This document shows, one piece after another, positions 36,182 through 43,770 of a stretch of 64,000 bases of DNA. The translations under genes were made by a program, and so were the position numbers. Under the pieces are notes generated by a model. It was not told the origin of the DNA, ran no database searches, and saw nothing but the letters and a program-made list of their open reading frames with translations. The stretch comes from Sphingomonadales bacterium (GTDB lineage: Bacteria > Pseudomonadota > Alphaproteobacteria > Sphingomonadales > Sphingomonadaceae), in NCBI GenBank assembly GCA_025362295.1, contig JANYGX010000017.1:62001-126000 (forward strand), given 5' to 3'. The stretch's first letter is position 1. The number at the start of each line of letters is the position of its first letter.

Positions 36182-36841
36182 ATGATTATGTATCAAGATA
36201 TGACCTCTTTGGAACTCCCGCCGGTGCTAATTTCAGCGATGTTGCCGCATGTGATTTTTGACGGCTGGAGCGACAAATCGCTGATAGCAGCCGCCGCTGA
36301 TCTTGGTTTGGACGGTGCCCGTGCACGGCTATCATTTCCCAAGGGAGCGCATGATATGCTGGATGCCTATATCGCTAAGGCGGACGTCGACATGCTGGAC
36401 GCCTTGCCAGCGGCAACCCTGAACAGCCTCAAAATACGCCAGCGCATTACCACATGCGTGCGCACACGGTTTGAACAGGCAGCGCCTCACCGGGAAGCCG
36501 CACGCCGCGCGGCCACGCTGCTTGCCATGCCGCAAAACGCAAGATTGGCGGCACGCACGTTGTGGCGCACAGCTGATTCCATCTGGCGAGCCTGCGGAGA
36601 TACCGCAACAGACTATAACCACTACACCAAGCGTGCTCTACTCAGCGCCGTTTATGCAAGCACTCTGGCGGTCTGGCTCGGCGATGAGTCCGATAACAGT
36701 GCCGACACCTTTGAATTTCTTGATCGCCGCATCAGTGGCATCATGAACTTCGAGAAGGTGAAGGCGAGAGTGATCAAGACAACGGAAACCTTCCCCCGCC
36801 CATCATTATTTTTGGGCCGTCTCCGGTACCCCGCGCGGTAA
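36182..36841 (+). CDS. coq9: COQ9 family ubiquinone biosynthesis protein
   Basis: 219 residues from ATG at 36182; ATGs at 36188 and 36200 and a TTG at 36167 are alternatives, and none has a convincing ribosome site. The pattern VIFDGWSDKSLIAAAADLGL, then LARTLWRTADSIWRACGDTATDYNHYTKRALL is that of COQ9, a TetR-like-fold lipid-binding protein needed for ubiquinone hydroxylation. The last ~16 codons lie inside a 50-bp element that recurs 422 bp further on, so the native C-terminus may have been affected by the rearrangement there. Confidence 0.9.
   Translation: MIMYQDMTSLELPPVLISAMLPHVIFDGWSDKSLIAAAADLGLDGARARLSFPKGAHDMLDAYIAKADVDMLDALPAATLNSLKIRQRITTCVRTRFEQAAPHREAARRAATLLAMPQNARLAARTLWRTADSIWRACGDTATDYNHYTKRALLSAVYASTLAVWLGDESDNSADTFEFLDRRISGIMNFEKVKARVIKTTETFPRPSLFLGRLRYPAR
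36791..36840 (+). repeat. 50-bp direct repeat, copy 1 (end of coq9)
   Basis: Matches 37213-37262 at 47 of 50 positions. Read forward it encodes the tail FPRPSLFLGRLRYPAR of COQ9. Read in reverse it would encode PRGVPETAQK and a stop, nearly the tail of the M48 protease. Confidence 0.9.
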
Positions 36842-36854
36842 ACACAGTCAGATA

Positions 36855-37118
36855 TTAAAGTTCGTTATGGTTGGTCCACTCTGTTAACACTGCGTCGATC
36901 CTGGATTGCCAACCAGGGCCTGAGTTTCTGAATTTTTCTATAATATCACGCGATAAACGAATTGTGATCCGCTCTTTTGTAATTTGGGCAGGTGGCCTGC
37001 CACGCCGTATTGTCGGCTCTACGGTCTTCCATTCAGCATCTGTCAGTGGCACTGCATCAGGGTCAGACAACGCCGCTTTGGTTATTGCAGCATCCTCTTC
37101 TATGCTAAGTTTTTTCAA
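36855..37118 (-). CDS. brnA: BrnA-type antitoxin
   Basis: 87 residues from TTG at 37116-37118; a stop immediately upstream rules out a longer frame. It has the BrnA pattern: DPDAVPLTDAEWKTVEP, RRGRPPAQITKERITIRLSR and FRNSGPGWQSRIDAVLTEW, a ribbon-helix-helix DNA-binding C-terminal half. BrnA neutralises the BrnT ribonuclease and represses its own operon. Its partner here is only a 3' remnant, and the original promoter upstream of brnT is missing, so expression is doubtful. The start overlaps the brnT remnant by 14 bases, the normal brnTA arrangement. Confidence 0.88.
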   Translation of the reverse strand: MKKLSIEEDAAITKAALSDPDAVPLTDAEWKTVEPTIRRGRPPAQITKERITIRLSRDIIEKFRNSGPGWQSRIDAVLTEWTNHNEL

Positions 37119-37212
37119 TAAACGTTACATAACGGTCTGTTTCCCTTTGGTTTGCTTTTCGCAAACTGATTATCCGACGGCCATCTTTGCGATAATAAAA
37201 AGTCAAATTAAT
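37105..37212 (-). pseudogene. brnT: brnT toxin remnant (last ~35 codons)
   Basis: On the minus strand the frame ending at TAG 37105-37107 reads NLTFYYRKDGRRIISLRKANQRE and a short Tyr-containing tail, which is the C-terminal strand and helix of BrnT (compare the family pattern R-I-I-S-A-R-K-A). Upstream the frame runs straight into the 50-bp repeat at 37213, and the first two thirds of the toxin are absent. No start codon is left. The toxin is therefore inactive. Confidence 0.8.
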
Positions 37213-37262
37213 TTCCCCCGCCCATCACTATTTTTGGGCCGCTTCCGGTACCCCGCGCGGTA
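37213..37262 (+). repeat. 50-bp direct repeat, copy 2 (end of the M48 protease gene)
   Basis: Three differences from 36791-36840. On the minus strand it holds the last codons of the M48 protease (PRGVPEAAQK, stop at 37228-37230). On the plus strand it still reads FPRPSLFLGRFRYPAR and a stop, i.e. a second COQ9-like tail. Confidence 0.9.
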
Positions 37263-38454
37263 GGTTTGGCAAGGCAACCTGCGCGTCGTTGAGGTGCTCG
37301 GCTTTCCAGCGCATGGCCATACGAATACGATTGGCGCCACTGGGGTGGTCAAAGAAGATCACCTCTTCCCAATAGCCAGGGTCCATTTTGCGATATTCTG
37401 CGAGTTTTAAATCTGCAAGAGCCTCGCCATCAGGTTCGCGCGCAGCATTGAGGCCAAACAGATCCGCTTGTGTTTCATAAAGTCGTGTCAGACTGTTGCT
37501 AAGTGGGGTGATGAGAAAGAAGAAACACGAAACAAGGACGACAAACAAGGGCAAGCCAGCGATATCAGCGATGCTGGTGATACCCCAACTGTGGCCGAAA
37601 CGCTGCATCACCCAGCCAAAACTGAAATGCACAAACATAAAGCCAGCAAGTAGAAAAATAACACTGCCAGTGATGAGTGGCAAGCTGTGCGATAGCGCGT
37701 AATGACCCATCTCATGGCCCATAACAGCGCGCACTTCTGCCGGTGTGGTGCGGTTAAGCAGATTGTCATTCAAGGAAACTCGAATAGTGCCAAACATACC
37801 ACTGACATTGGCTGACACGCGCTTGCTTTGCTTCGAGGCATCGACCAGATACACGTTATCAGCGGGTATACCGTTGGCGCGCGCCATTGTTAGTATTTCT
37901 GAGCGCAACTGGCTCTGTGGCAGCGGCGTATATTTGTTGAATAATGGCATGATAAACACAGGCGCCGCTGTTGCAAACACCATGATAAACAGCGCCGAGG
38001 CAGCAGCACTCCAAGCCCACCAGGTGCGCGGGAAACGCCTTATAAAAACATAAATGCCAGCAATGCTAAGGCTGCCAAGAAGGGTTGAAATGCCAAACTG
38101 CATCAGCTGCTCACCAAACCACGGCATAAATGTTTGATTGGCAAGACCATAGGCGTGCTCACGCACAAAACCTTCATAAATGGTTAGCGGTAACCCGATG
38201 ATAAAAGTGAGCAGGATGTAGGCCGCTGTAAAAACTGCCGCCTGCCAATAGTGGTTTTTGATTTTACCTTGCAGCCAATCGCGGGTTTTTACCCCCCAGC
38301 GGGTTTTTAAAAGTACCCAAGCAACCACAACCCCGAACAGGAAATCAATCAGCTGCAGCCAATAGCCGCCTTCAAAATAGGCGTTTGATTTTGCACGCGC
38401 AGCCGCGCTCATTGTGGCCATATAAGCTTGAGTGGCAACTTCTGGATCGAACAT
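37228..38454 (-). CDS. M48 family zinc metallopeptidase, Ste24/CAAX-protease type
   Basis: 408 residues from ATG at 38452-38454, which has AGGAAG eight bases upstream; a GTG three codons earlier is the alternative. About six to seven membrane helices, with the zinc motif HEMGH and ALSH after it, and the downstream Glu ligand in ETQADLFGLNA. YLVDASKQSKRVSANVSGMF before the HExxH is characteristic of Ste24-type members. An inner-membrane protease, probably for quality control. The last ten codons fall in the 50-bp repeat. Confidence 0.92.
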   Translation of the reverse strand: MFDPEVATQAYMATMSAAARAKSNAYFEGGYWLQLIDFLFGVVVAWVLLKTRWGVKTRDWLQGKIKNHYWQAAVFTAAYILLTFIIGLPLTIYEGFVREHAYGLANQTFMPWFGEQLMQFGISTLLGSLSIAGIYVFIRRFPRTWWAWSAAASALFIMVFATAAPVFIMPLFNKYTPLPQSQLRSEILTMARANGIPADNVYLVDASKQSKRVSANVSGMFGTIRVSLNDNLLNRTTPAEVRAVMGHEMGHYALSHSLPLITGSVIFLLAGFMFVHFSFGWVMQRFGHSWGITSIADIAGLPLFVVLVSCFFFLITPLSNSLTRLYETQADLFGLNAAREPDGEALADLKLAEYRKMDPGYWEEVIFFDHPSGANRIRMAMRWKAEHLNDAQVALPNLPRGVPEAAQK

Positions 38455-38513
38455 TATGAACACTTCCTAATTTATTAATAATCACTTTTTGAATTTTTAT
38501 TCATGGTGCTCTA

Positions 38514-39815
38514 TTACAGTGCTTTTCTTCTGCGTACTTCAATCGTTGCATAAATAAGTCCGGCTGCAACCACGACACCAATCCACAAGTCAGGTCGCAA
38601 ATAGCCCTCAAGAATTTTCCCCAGCGCGTCAGAGAATAGTTTTGAAGACAGGCCGCTGTAGGATGAGATGCTGAGAGATTTCAGTTGATCACTCAGATTA
38701 TATCCAAGTCGCCAGCCAAATTGATCGCCAATATAATGTGTGTGCAGAAGAATAAATTCCAGCAAGCCAGCCGCCATTGGCCCAACAATCCCAAGCAGTA
38801 TGGGCTTTGAGCTTGACCATGCGGAGGCAAACAGAAACCATGCATAAATGGGCAGGGCCATCAGCACATATTCTATAAGCAACAGCAGCCAGTCAAACCA
38901 CATGGTAAAGATCGTGGGCAAATGCCACGCCTCGCCAATATCCGGAATGCCAAAATGGCCAGCCAGTATCGAGAGAGCCACAAGATATATAACATGAACA
39001 ATAATACCAAGGCTAAAGGCAATGCCAATGCTTACAAATGTTGCGGATACCAGTTTGGACATGACCGTGGCGGTGTCGGATACCGGCAAAGATTTCCAGA
39101 ACAAAATCGAGCGATCCTGCCGTTCATCATATAATGATGAGAGTAACACAAAAGGTATGGTGAACAGCGTGATGAAAACCCCAATCACACCAATAGTAAA
39201 CAGGCCAGCACCGATGAAGCGTGTGCCGTCTATGCGTTGTCCGGCGGGCAAAGTCCTTAGCGCACTGGCAACGTCTGCCAGATTTTTCCCCCCTACATGA
39301 ATGCCTTGGTCATTGGATTGTATGTTAACGTTGTAATCACCGCTGTCTTTTGTGTCTCCATCAGGGCTTGTTGCAGTCGATGTGCTTGATGACTTGCTAT
39401 CTGGCGTGGTTTTGTTCAGCGTAACGGATGTGTCTCCGTCGCTGCTTCTGGCAACAGTTTTGATTTCTTTGCTGCCGTCTGGCGAAACGGTAACCGTCGT
39501 GCTTTCCTCATCCCCGTCACTGGAACGGCTTAGTGTTTTTGTGACCACAGAGTTATCGGGCAGCGTGTTAGTTGTTGTCGTGGTGATGTCCGCTGAACCG
39601 AAAGCTGGTTGAAGTGCTGGCGGAGGCGATGGCACGGCAGTCGTCCGGCCCAGCTCGGATGTATCCAACTTCACATAATCGGGGTTCCCCCATAGGCTGA
39701 TTGTTCCGCTCACTGCAAAAATAGCAAGCAGTGCAGCCACAATTAGCGGTGTGTAGAGCATCGCGCCCTTGTGATCGAGAACTTCCCGGCGGATGAGTGT
39801 GATGAAGGCGCTCAT
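38514..39815 (-). CDS. ABC-2 type transporter permease with long low-complexity loop
   Basis: 433 residues, about six membrane helices. After the first helix (~20-42) comes a ~155-residue extracytoplasmic stretch (~45-200) rich in Ser, Thr and Asp. It has recurring SSDGD and SPDG units around 97-155, before the remaining helices begin (FIGAGLFTIGVIGVFITLF). DERQDRSILFWKSLPVSD is typical of ABC-2 permeases. It overlaps the ATPase gene by four bases and works with it. The transported substrate is unknown; GntR-YtrA-linked exporters are often tied to cell-envelope or antibiotic stress. Confidence 0.85.
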   Translation of the reverse strand: MSAFITLIRREVLDHKGAMLYTPLIVAALLAIFAVSGTISLWGNPDYVKLDTSELGRTTAVPSPPPALQPAFGSADITTTTTNTLPDNSVVTKTLSRSSDGDEESTTVTVSPDGSKEIKTVARSSDGDTSVTLNKTTPDSKSSSTSTATSPDGDTKDSGDYNVNIQSNDQGIHVGGKNLADVASALRTLPAGQRIDGTRFIGAGLFTIGVIGVFITLFTIPFVLLSSLYDERQDRSILFWKSLPVSDTATVMSKLVSATFVSIGIAFSLGIIVHVIYLVALSILAGHFGIPDIGEAWHLPTIFTMWFDWLLLLIEYVLMALPIYAWFLFASAWSSSKPILLGIVGPMAAGLLEFILLHTHYIGDQFGWRLGYNLSDQLKSLSISSYSGLSSKLFSDALGKILEGYLRPDLWIGVVVAAGLIYATIEVRRRKAL

Positions 39816-40684
39816 TTCGCATCTCCCTGTGTGGTATCGGTTTGATTGAGGGCCACAAACAAATCTGCCAGCCCAACCCTTCGCGGCGTGCCAAACGTTG
39901 CCAGCGTATCATGGCCAACAGTGTCAAATAAATAGCTGGTGCGGCCCATAACGGCGCGTTTCATCAGGGGTTTGAGCGCATCGGCTTCAGCGCGGCGGTT
40001 TTCTTCCACATCCACGGCCATGTAGCGCTCGGCCAGTTCATCCAGACTGTGATAGAGAATAACCTCGCCATCCCGAATAATCATGGCGTGGCTGAGAATC
40101 TGCTCGATCTCCTCCACCTGATGGGTGGTAATGATGATAGTGCGCTCCTCATCAAAATATTCCGAGATAATTGCATCGTAAAATCCACGCCGGTTTAGAA
40201 TATCAAGACCGAGCGTCGGCTCATCAAGCACCAGCAATCGGGCTTTTATCGCCAGCACAATAGCCAGATGCACCTGCGCCACCATGCCTTTCGAGAGCGT
40301 TTTTATTTTGCTGCCCAGCTTGATATTGGTTTTCGCCAGTCTTGCACGTGCCGCTGCGGGATCAAACGCTGGGTGCAGGCCAGCGGTAAAATTGATCAGC
40401 TGATCCACCGTTAGCCAGCGCGGCAAGGTGGCGACGTCGGCAATAAAGCACACCTCGTTCATCAGACTGGCGCGCTCGGCATAGGGGTTTTTACCCAGCA
40501 CGTTTAAGGTACCGTCGTAGGATGTCAGACCCAGTAAGGCGTTGAGCATGGTGCTTTTACCAGCGCCGTTGGCACCAATAACACCGAGAATTTGCCCCGC
40601 AGGAATGCTGAACGTTGCCGGCTTCAAGGCTTGTTTGGTGCCGTACTTTTTTGCTAAATTGTTAGCTTCAACGATGTTCATCAT
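39812..40684 (-). CDS. ABC transporter ATP-binding protein
   Basis: 290 residues: Walker A GANGAGKST, signature-like LSKGMVAQVHLA, Walker B LLVLDEPTLGLD and the switch His in IIITTHQVEEIEQIL. Drives the adjacent permease. The ATG overlaps the last base of the GntR stop codon, so the three genes are one operon. Confidence 0.93.
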   Translation of the reverse strand: MMNIVEANNLAKKYGTKQALKPATFSIPAGQILGVIGANGAGKSTMLNALLGLTSYDGTLNVLGKNPYAERASLMNEVCFIADVATLPRWLTVDQLINFTAGLHPAFDPAAARARLAKTNIKLGSKIKTLSKGMVAQVHLAIVLAIKARLLVLDEPTLGLDILNRRGFYDAIISEYFDEERTIIITTHQVEEIEQILSHAMIIRDGEVILYHSLDELAERYMAVDVEENRRAEADALKPLMKRAVMGRTSYLFDTVGHDTLATFGTPRRVGLADLFVALNQTDTTQGDAK

Positions 40685-41064
40685 TATCTTGGCCCTTTTA
40701 AAACTTCTTCAGGTGTCAGGAAAGCAAGAAGGTCTGAGGCCTTGAGTTCAAGGCGCTGAATCCGCTGGACAACCAGTGGCCATTCTTGCTTCAGAAATTG
40801 CTCGCGTTCGGTGACGCTGAGGCGCTGTTTGGCGCCTTCAGTCACATACATGCCTAGGCCGCGCCGACGCTCAACAAGGCCAGTGTCGGCCAGCTCTTGA
40901 TAGGCCTTGGAGACGGTAAGCGGGTTTACTTGCACATCGACAGCAACGGCCCGCACTGAAGGCAGGGGCTCACCCTCCTTCAGACTGCCATCTAGGATAG
41001 AGGCAATCATACGGTCACGTATTTGCCGGTATATGGGCTGGTCATCGCGCCATGCTTCGGTCAT
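40684..41064 (-). CDS. GntR family regulator, YtrA subgroup
   Basis: 126 residues: a winged helix-turn-helix (YRQIRDRMIASILDGSLKEG, then LPSVRAVAVDVQVNPLTVSKAYQELADTGL) and a short helical tail without an effector domain, as in YtrA-type regulators of ABC exporters. First gene of the operon. A perfect palindrome overlapping a promoter lies 59 bases upstream, which suggests autorepression. Confidence 0.92.
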   Translation of the reverse strand: MTEAWRDDQPIYRQIRDRMIASILDGSLKEGEPLPSVRAVAVDVQVNPLTVSKAYQELADTGLVERRRGLGMYVTEGAKQRLSVTEREQFLKQEWPLVVQRIQRLELKASDLLAFLTPEEVLKGPR

Positions 41065-41122
41065 GATGTGGCTGCTGTCATAATCTTATCCATCTACAAA
41101 CATCCGTGTTTTCACAGAATGG

Positions 41123-41142
41123 TGTATTACTATCGTAATACA
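41123..41142. promoter_or_regulatory. palindromic operator for the GntR regulator
   Basis: TGTATTAC-tatc-GTAATACA is a perfect inverted repeat with eight-base arms. It covers the spacer and -10 region of the promoter at 41126-41155, the place expected for a repressor of this subgroup. Confidence 0.7.
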
Positions 41143-41155
41143 GTGACTATGTCAA
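41126..41155 (-). promoter_or_regulatory. promoter of the gntR-ABC operon
   Basis: On the minus strand TTGACA (41150-41155) is followed after 18 bases by AGTAAT (41126-41131). The -35 is a perfect match; the -10 is 4 of 6. The operator overlaps it. Confidence 0.5.
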
Positions 41156-41171
41156 GCGATTAAATTCGCTT

Positions 41172-41987
41172 TTAAAGCTTTGCCAGCCATGATAGGCAAA
41201 GCCATGATAAATCATCTTTATTATCATTACCCGAGAAGCTGTGGTCGCCACCGATTACAGTTTTTATAGTCATATGTGCTTTGGCAGGCCGTGCTTTTAG
41301 AAATTGCGCAAACTCGGCTCCGGTAAAATCCTTATCACCGATTACAGACAAAACCGGTTTGGTGTTGTTTTCCCATGCGGTGGTTACATTAACAACCAGA
41401 TCATCCAATGAAGCTGGTTTATGCCGCATCGAAACAAGTGAGCCAAAAACAGATTTGACGCTTTCGGCAACATTGATACGACCCAGCAACAAACGCTGCC
41501 ATGCCCTTTTGTCCAGAAAACGAGCCTTGTAGTGATGGCTGATCACAGTTGCGGCTTGGCTTGCTGGACTGCGCACCCACATGTTGCACAAGATAAAGCC
41601 ATCAATCTCCAAAACTTTTTGAGATGCGAGCAAGGCCGCCGTTGCACCGTCACACAAACCGAACAAAACAATCCGCAGAGTCTGAGGGGCCGCCGATTTC
41701 AGGGCAACAACAGCCGATGCAATATCTTCGTGAAGGTTGGTAAAGCCCGGGTGGTGTCCGCCGCTATCGCCCATGCCGCGGCAATCGAAGCGCAGTGTCG
41801 GGTAGCCTTGACTGGCAAGGCATTGAGCAAGCTCAACAAAACCACGATGTGCCCCAACCCGGTACTGCGTACCGCCCGGTACAACAATAACAGCTGTGGT
41901 GCTGGGGGCCATTGCCCGATGCAGCAAGCCCAGCAAGGTTTTGCCCTCACACGTCCAGGCCAGCGGCTGTGGTAATTCACTGTTCAT
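41172..41987 (-). CDS. exosortase A system-associated hydrolase 1 (alpha/beta hydrolase fold, Cys nucleophile)
   Basis: 271 residues, alpha/beta hydrolase fold: VVPGGTQYRVGAHRGFVELA, the FDCRGMGDSGGH turn, and a nucleophile elbow GLCDG with Cys112 in place of Ser. The acid is likely in VIGDKDFTG and the His in IGGDHSF. Cys-elbow members of this type accompany exosortase A loci, where they may act as thioesterases or acyltransferases. ATGA overlap with hydrolase 2 and the ACP gene beyond point to joint action on an ACP- or CoA-bound group. Confidence 0.88.
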   Translation of the reverse strand: MNSELPQPLAWTCEGKTLLGLLHRAMAPSTTAVIVVPGGTQYRVGAHRGFVELAQCLASQGYPTLRFDCRGMGDSGGHHPGFTNLHEDIASAVVALKSAAPQTLRIVLFGLCDGATAALLASQKVLEIDGFILCNMWVRSPASQAATVISHHYKARFLDKRAWQRLLLGRINVAESVKSVFGSLVSMRHKPASLDDLVVNVTTAWENNTKPVLSVIGDKDFTGAEFAQFLKARPAKAHMTIKTVIGGDHSFSGNDNKDDLSWLCLSWLAKL

Positions 41988-42700
41988 TTCAATATCTCAC
42001 CAAGCAGCACAGTCGCAAGTTCAACGGCCAGTTCATCCGCTGGCTCGGGTTCGTTTTGCAGCCACAAGGGTGAACCCGTTCCTGTGATATCAACCACCCT
42101 GACATTATTGGACGCTGTATCCGAAAGCTTTGCTGCATTGACAGATTTAACAAGTTTCAATGATAGCGTATAACCAGCCGCTTCAACACTTTCGCCGCGT
42201 TCCAGGGCATCCATCAAATCAGCCATGCTCACCGGTTGCTTGCTCGCTTGTGTGCCAATGCTTTTTGCCCGCAACAATGTTCTGATTTGGCTGGCCCCAT
42301 CGACTGGGTTAATTGCTATAACAGGGGCTTTGTCAAGCAGCCCATCGACAGCCAAAACAGCCCCCAGGCGCAAGCCGACACCATATATTTTGGGCGCACC
42401 ATTTGTATTCAAATGCAGAAATCCATCGGCAACGGCTTTTTTCCACACATCCCAGCTGGCATCGTGAAACTGCAGGGGGGTATCACCTGTGCCGGGCACA
42501 TCAAGAATGTAACTGCCGATTCCGCGGTCTGCCAGCATACTGCAGCTTAAGGCCATCAAGCGTCTGCAACGGTTCATTTCTTCGGCAAAAGGCGGGATGA
42601 AGAGAACGGTTGCCTTGTGGCGCCGGATGGCAGGCCAGCATGCCAGTAACGCCGTCTCCCGGCTGGTGCTGCCTATCCATTTGAGGTGTGGTACGCTCAA
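41984..42700 (-). CDS. exosortase A system-associated hydrolase 2 (alpha/beta fold, no obvious nucleophile)
   Basis: 238 residues. VLFIPPFAEEMNRCRRLM and SYILDVPGTGDTP match the hydrolase 2 family of exosortase A loci. At the elbow the sequence is GLRLG (109-113), with Arg where a Ser or Cys nucleophile would sit, so ordinary hydrolase chemistry is doubtful. It overlaps both neighbours by four bases. Confidence 0.85.
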   Translation of the reverse strand: MSVPHLKWIGSTSRETALLACWPAIRRHKATVLFIPPFAEEMNRCRRLMALSCSMLADRGIGSYILDVPGTGDTPLQFHDASWDVWKKAVADGFLHLNTNGAPKIYGVGLRLGAVLAVDGLLDKAPVIAINPVDGASQIRTLLRAKSIGTQASKQPVSMADLMDALERGESVEAAGYTLSLKLVKSVNAAKLSDTASNNVRVVDITGTGSPLWLQNEPEPADELAVELATVLLGEILK

Positions 42701-42987
42701 GGCTTTTGTGTCTTAATTGCAGCCAATTTGCAATCGATATAGTGTGTGAGAGAACCAAAGGTTTCAAATATATCGGCACTGATTTCATCATCATCGATCA
42801 ATATACTGAAGCGTTCCTCAATTGCCGTGAGGATTGTCGCAACCGCCATGGAATCCAGTTCGGGAAGCGATCCTAAAAGGGCAGTATCTGCTTGCAGGGC
42901 ACCGGCCTTGCTGCCCAACCCCAGAATATCAGCCAGAATTTGACGCAAGGTATCAGCCGTAGGCTGTGTATGTGCGGATAAGTTCAT
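42697..42987 (-). CDS. acyl carrier protein of the exosortase A locus
   Basis: 96 residues: a four-helix ACP with the phosphopantetheine site LDSM (S46) in LPELDSMAVATILTAIEE and the acidic FSILIDDDEISADIF helix. First gene of the minus-strand arm; divergent from the acyltransferase and ligase genes. It presumably carries the acyl or aminoacyl group made by the ligase and decarboxylase. Confidence 0.9.
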   Translation of the reverse strand: MNLSAHTQPTADTLRQILADILGLGSKAGALQADTALLGSLPELDSMAVATILTAIEERFSILIDDDEISADIFETFGSLTHYIDCKLAAIKTQKP

Positions 42988-43086
42988 AATATGCTCTTCG
43001 GCTTCAAATCTTAATATTCAGGTGTTAATCTTTGGCAAATAACTTAGACATTACAAGACAATGCTTATAAACATGAGTTTCATGGC

Positions 43087-43770
43087 TTGCAAAGCGACAA
43101 ATACGTGATTGACTTGACACCACAGAAAACGACCGGAGCTGTATCCTTGCAGCCTGTCGCAACACTTGCATATGTGTGCGACCGGCTGCTGCAATATAGT
43201 AATATTGGTCGATTGCGTCGTTATATATTTGTACAACAGCCTGTTGAAAGTCTGCCAGATATGCCGCGTGGCTTTTCGTCCCGCCCGGTATCGGAATATG
43301 AGCCTGTTATATCTATAATCGAACCCTCAGCTGAGGTTCGGCAATACCGCTACAATCAGGCAGCCGTGTGCTTGGCAGCTTTTCGGGGCGTTGAGCTTGT
43401 TGGCAGTCTGTGGCTAACATCAGAACAATTTATTGAGGATGAAGTGCGCGCGCGTTACAAACTGACAGAACCATTGTCGTGGGATACGGGCCTCAATATA
43501 CCACGTGCCTATCGCAGCGGCAGAGCATTTCAAGCACTTTGGGCGGGTGCCAAAGCCTATCTTCAGGCACAGGGTAAAACATCAACAGTCAGCCGGGTTG
43601 CCGATAACAATATGGCCTCGCTGAAATCCCACGCGCGTATGGGCGCAAATATTTTAGGATCAGCTGTTTTTATTTCCTTTGGCAAACTGCAAATCACGCT
43701 TTCCACCCGTCTCAAGGGTTTTCCGGTATCCGTTTCATGGTCTCAATACGCTGATTTCAGGTTTGGCTGA
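43087..43770 (+). CDS. GNAT-like acyltransferase of the exosortase A locus
   Basis: Up to 227 residues. The start is uncertain: TTG at 43087 opens the frame and GTG at 43105 is possible; no upstream ATG is in frame. Segments IGRLRRYIFVQQPV, AAFRGVELVGSLWL and GRAFQALWAGAKAYL, then VADNNMASLKSHARMGA, follow a GNAT-type fold, the last part resembling the acyl-CoA/ACP pantetheine-binding helix region. It sits between the ACP gene and the ligase gene, so it may transfer an acyl group from ACP. Its stop overlaps the ligase ATG by one base. Confidence 0.65.
   Translation: MQSDKYVIDLTPQKTTGAVSLQPVATLAYVCDRLLQYSNIGRLRRYIFVQQPVESLPDMPRGFSSRPVSEYEPVISIIEPSAEVRQYRYNQAAVCLAAFRGVELVGSLWLTSEQFIEDEVRARYKLTEPLSWDTGLNIPRAYRSGRAFQALWAGAKAYLQAQGKTSTVSRVADNNMASLKSHARMGANILGSAVFISFGKLQITLSTRLKGFPVSVSWSQYADFRFG

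Noticed and set aside
36841-37212. insertion sequence between the 50-bp repeats
   Set aside because: No transposase frame or terminal inverted repeats; the content is brnA and a brnT remnant.
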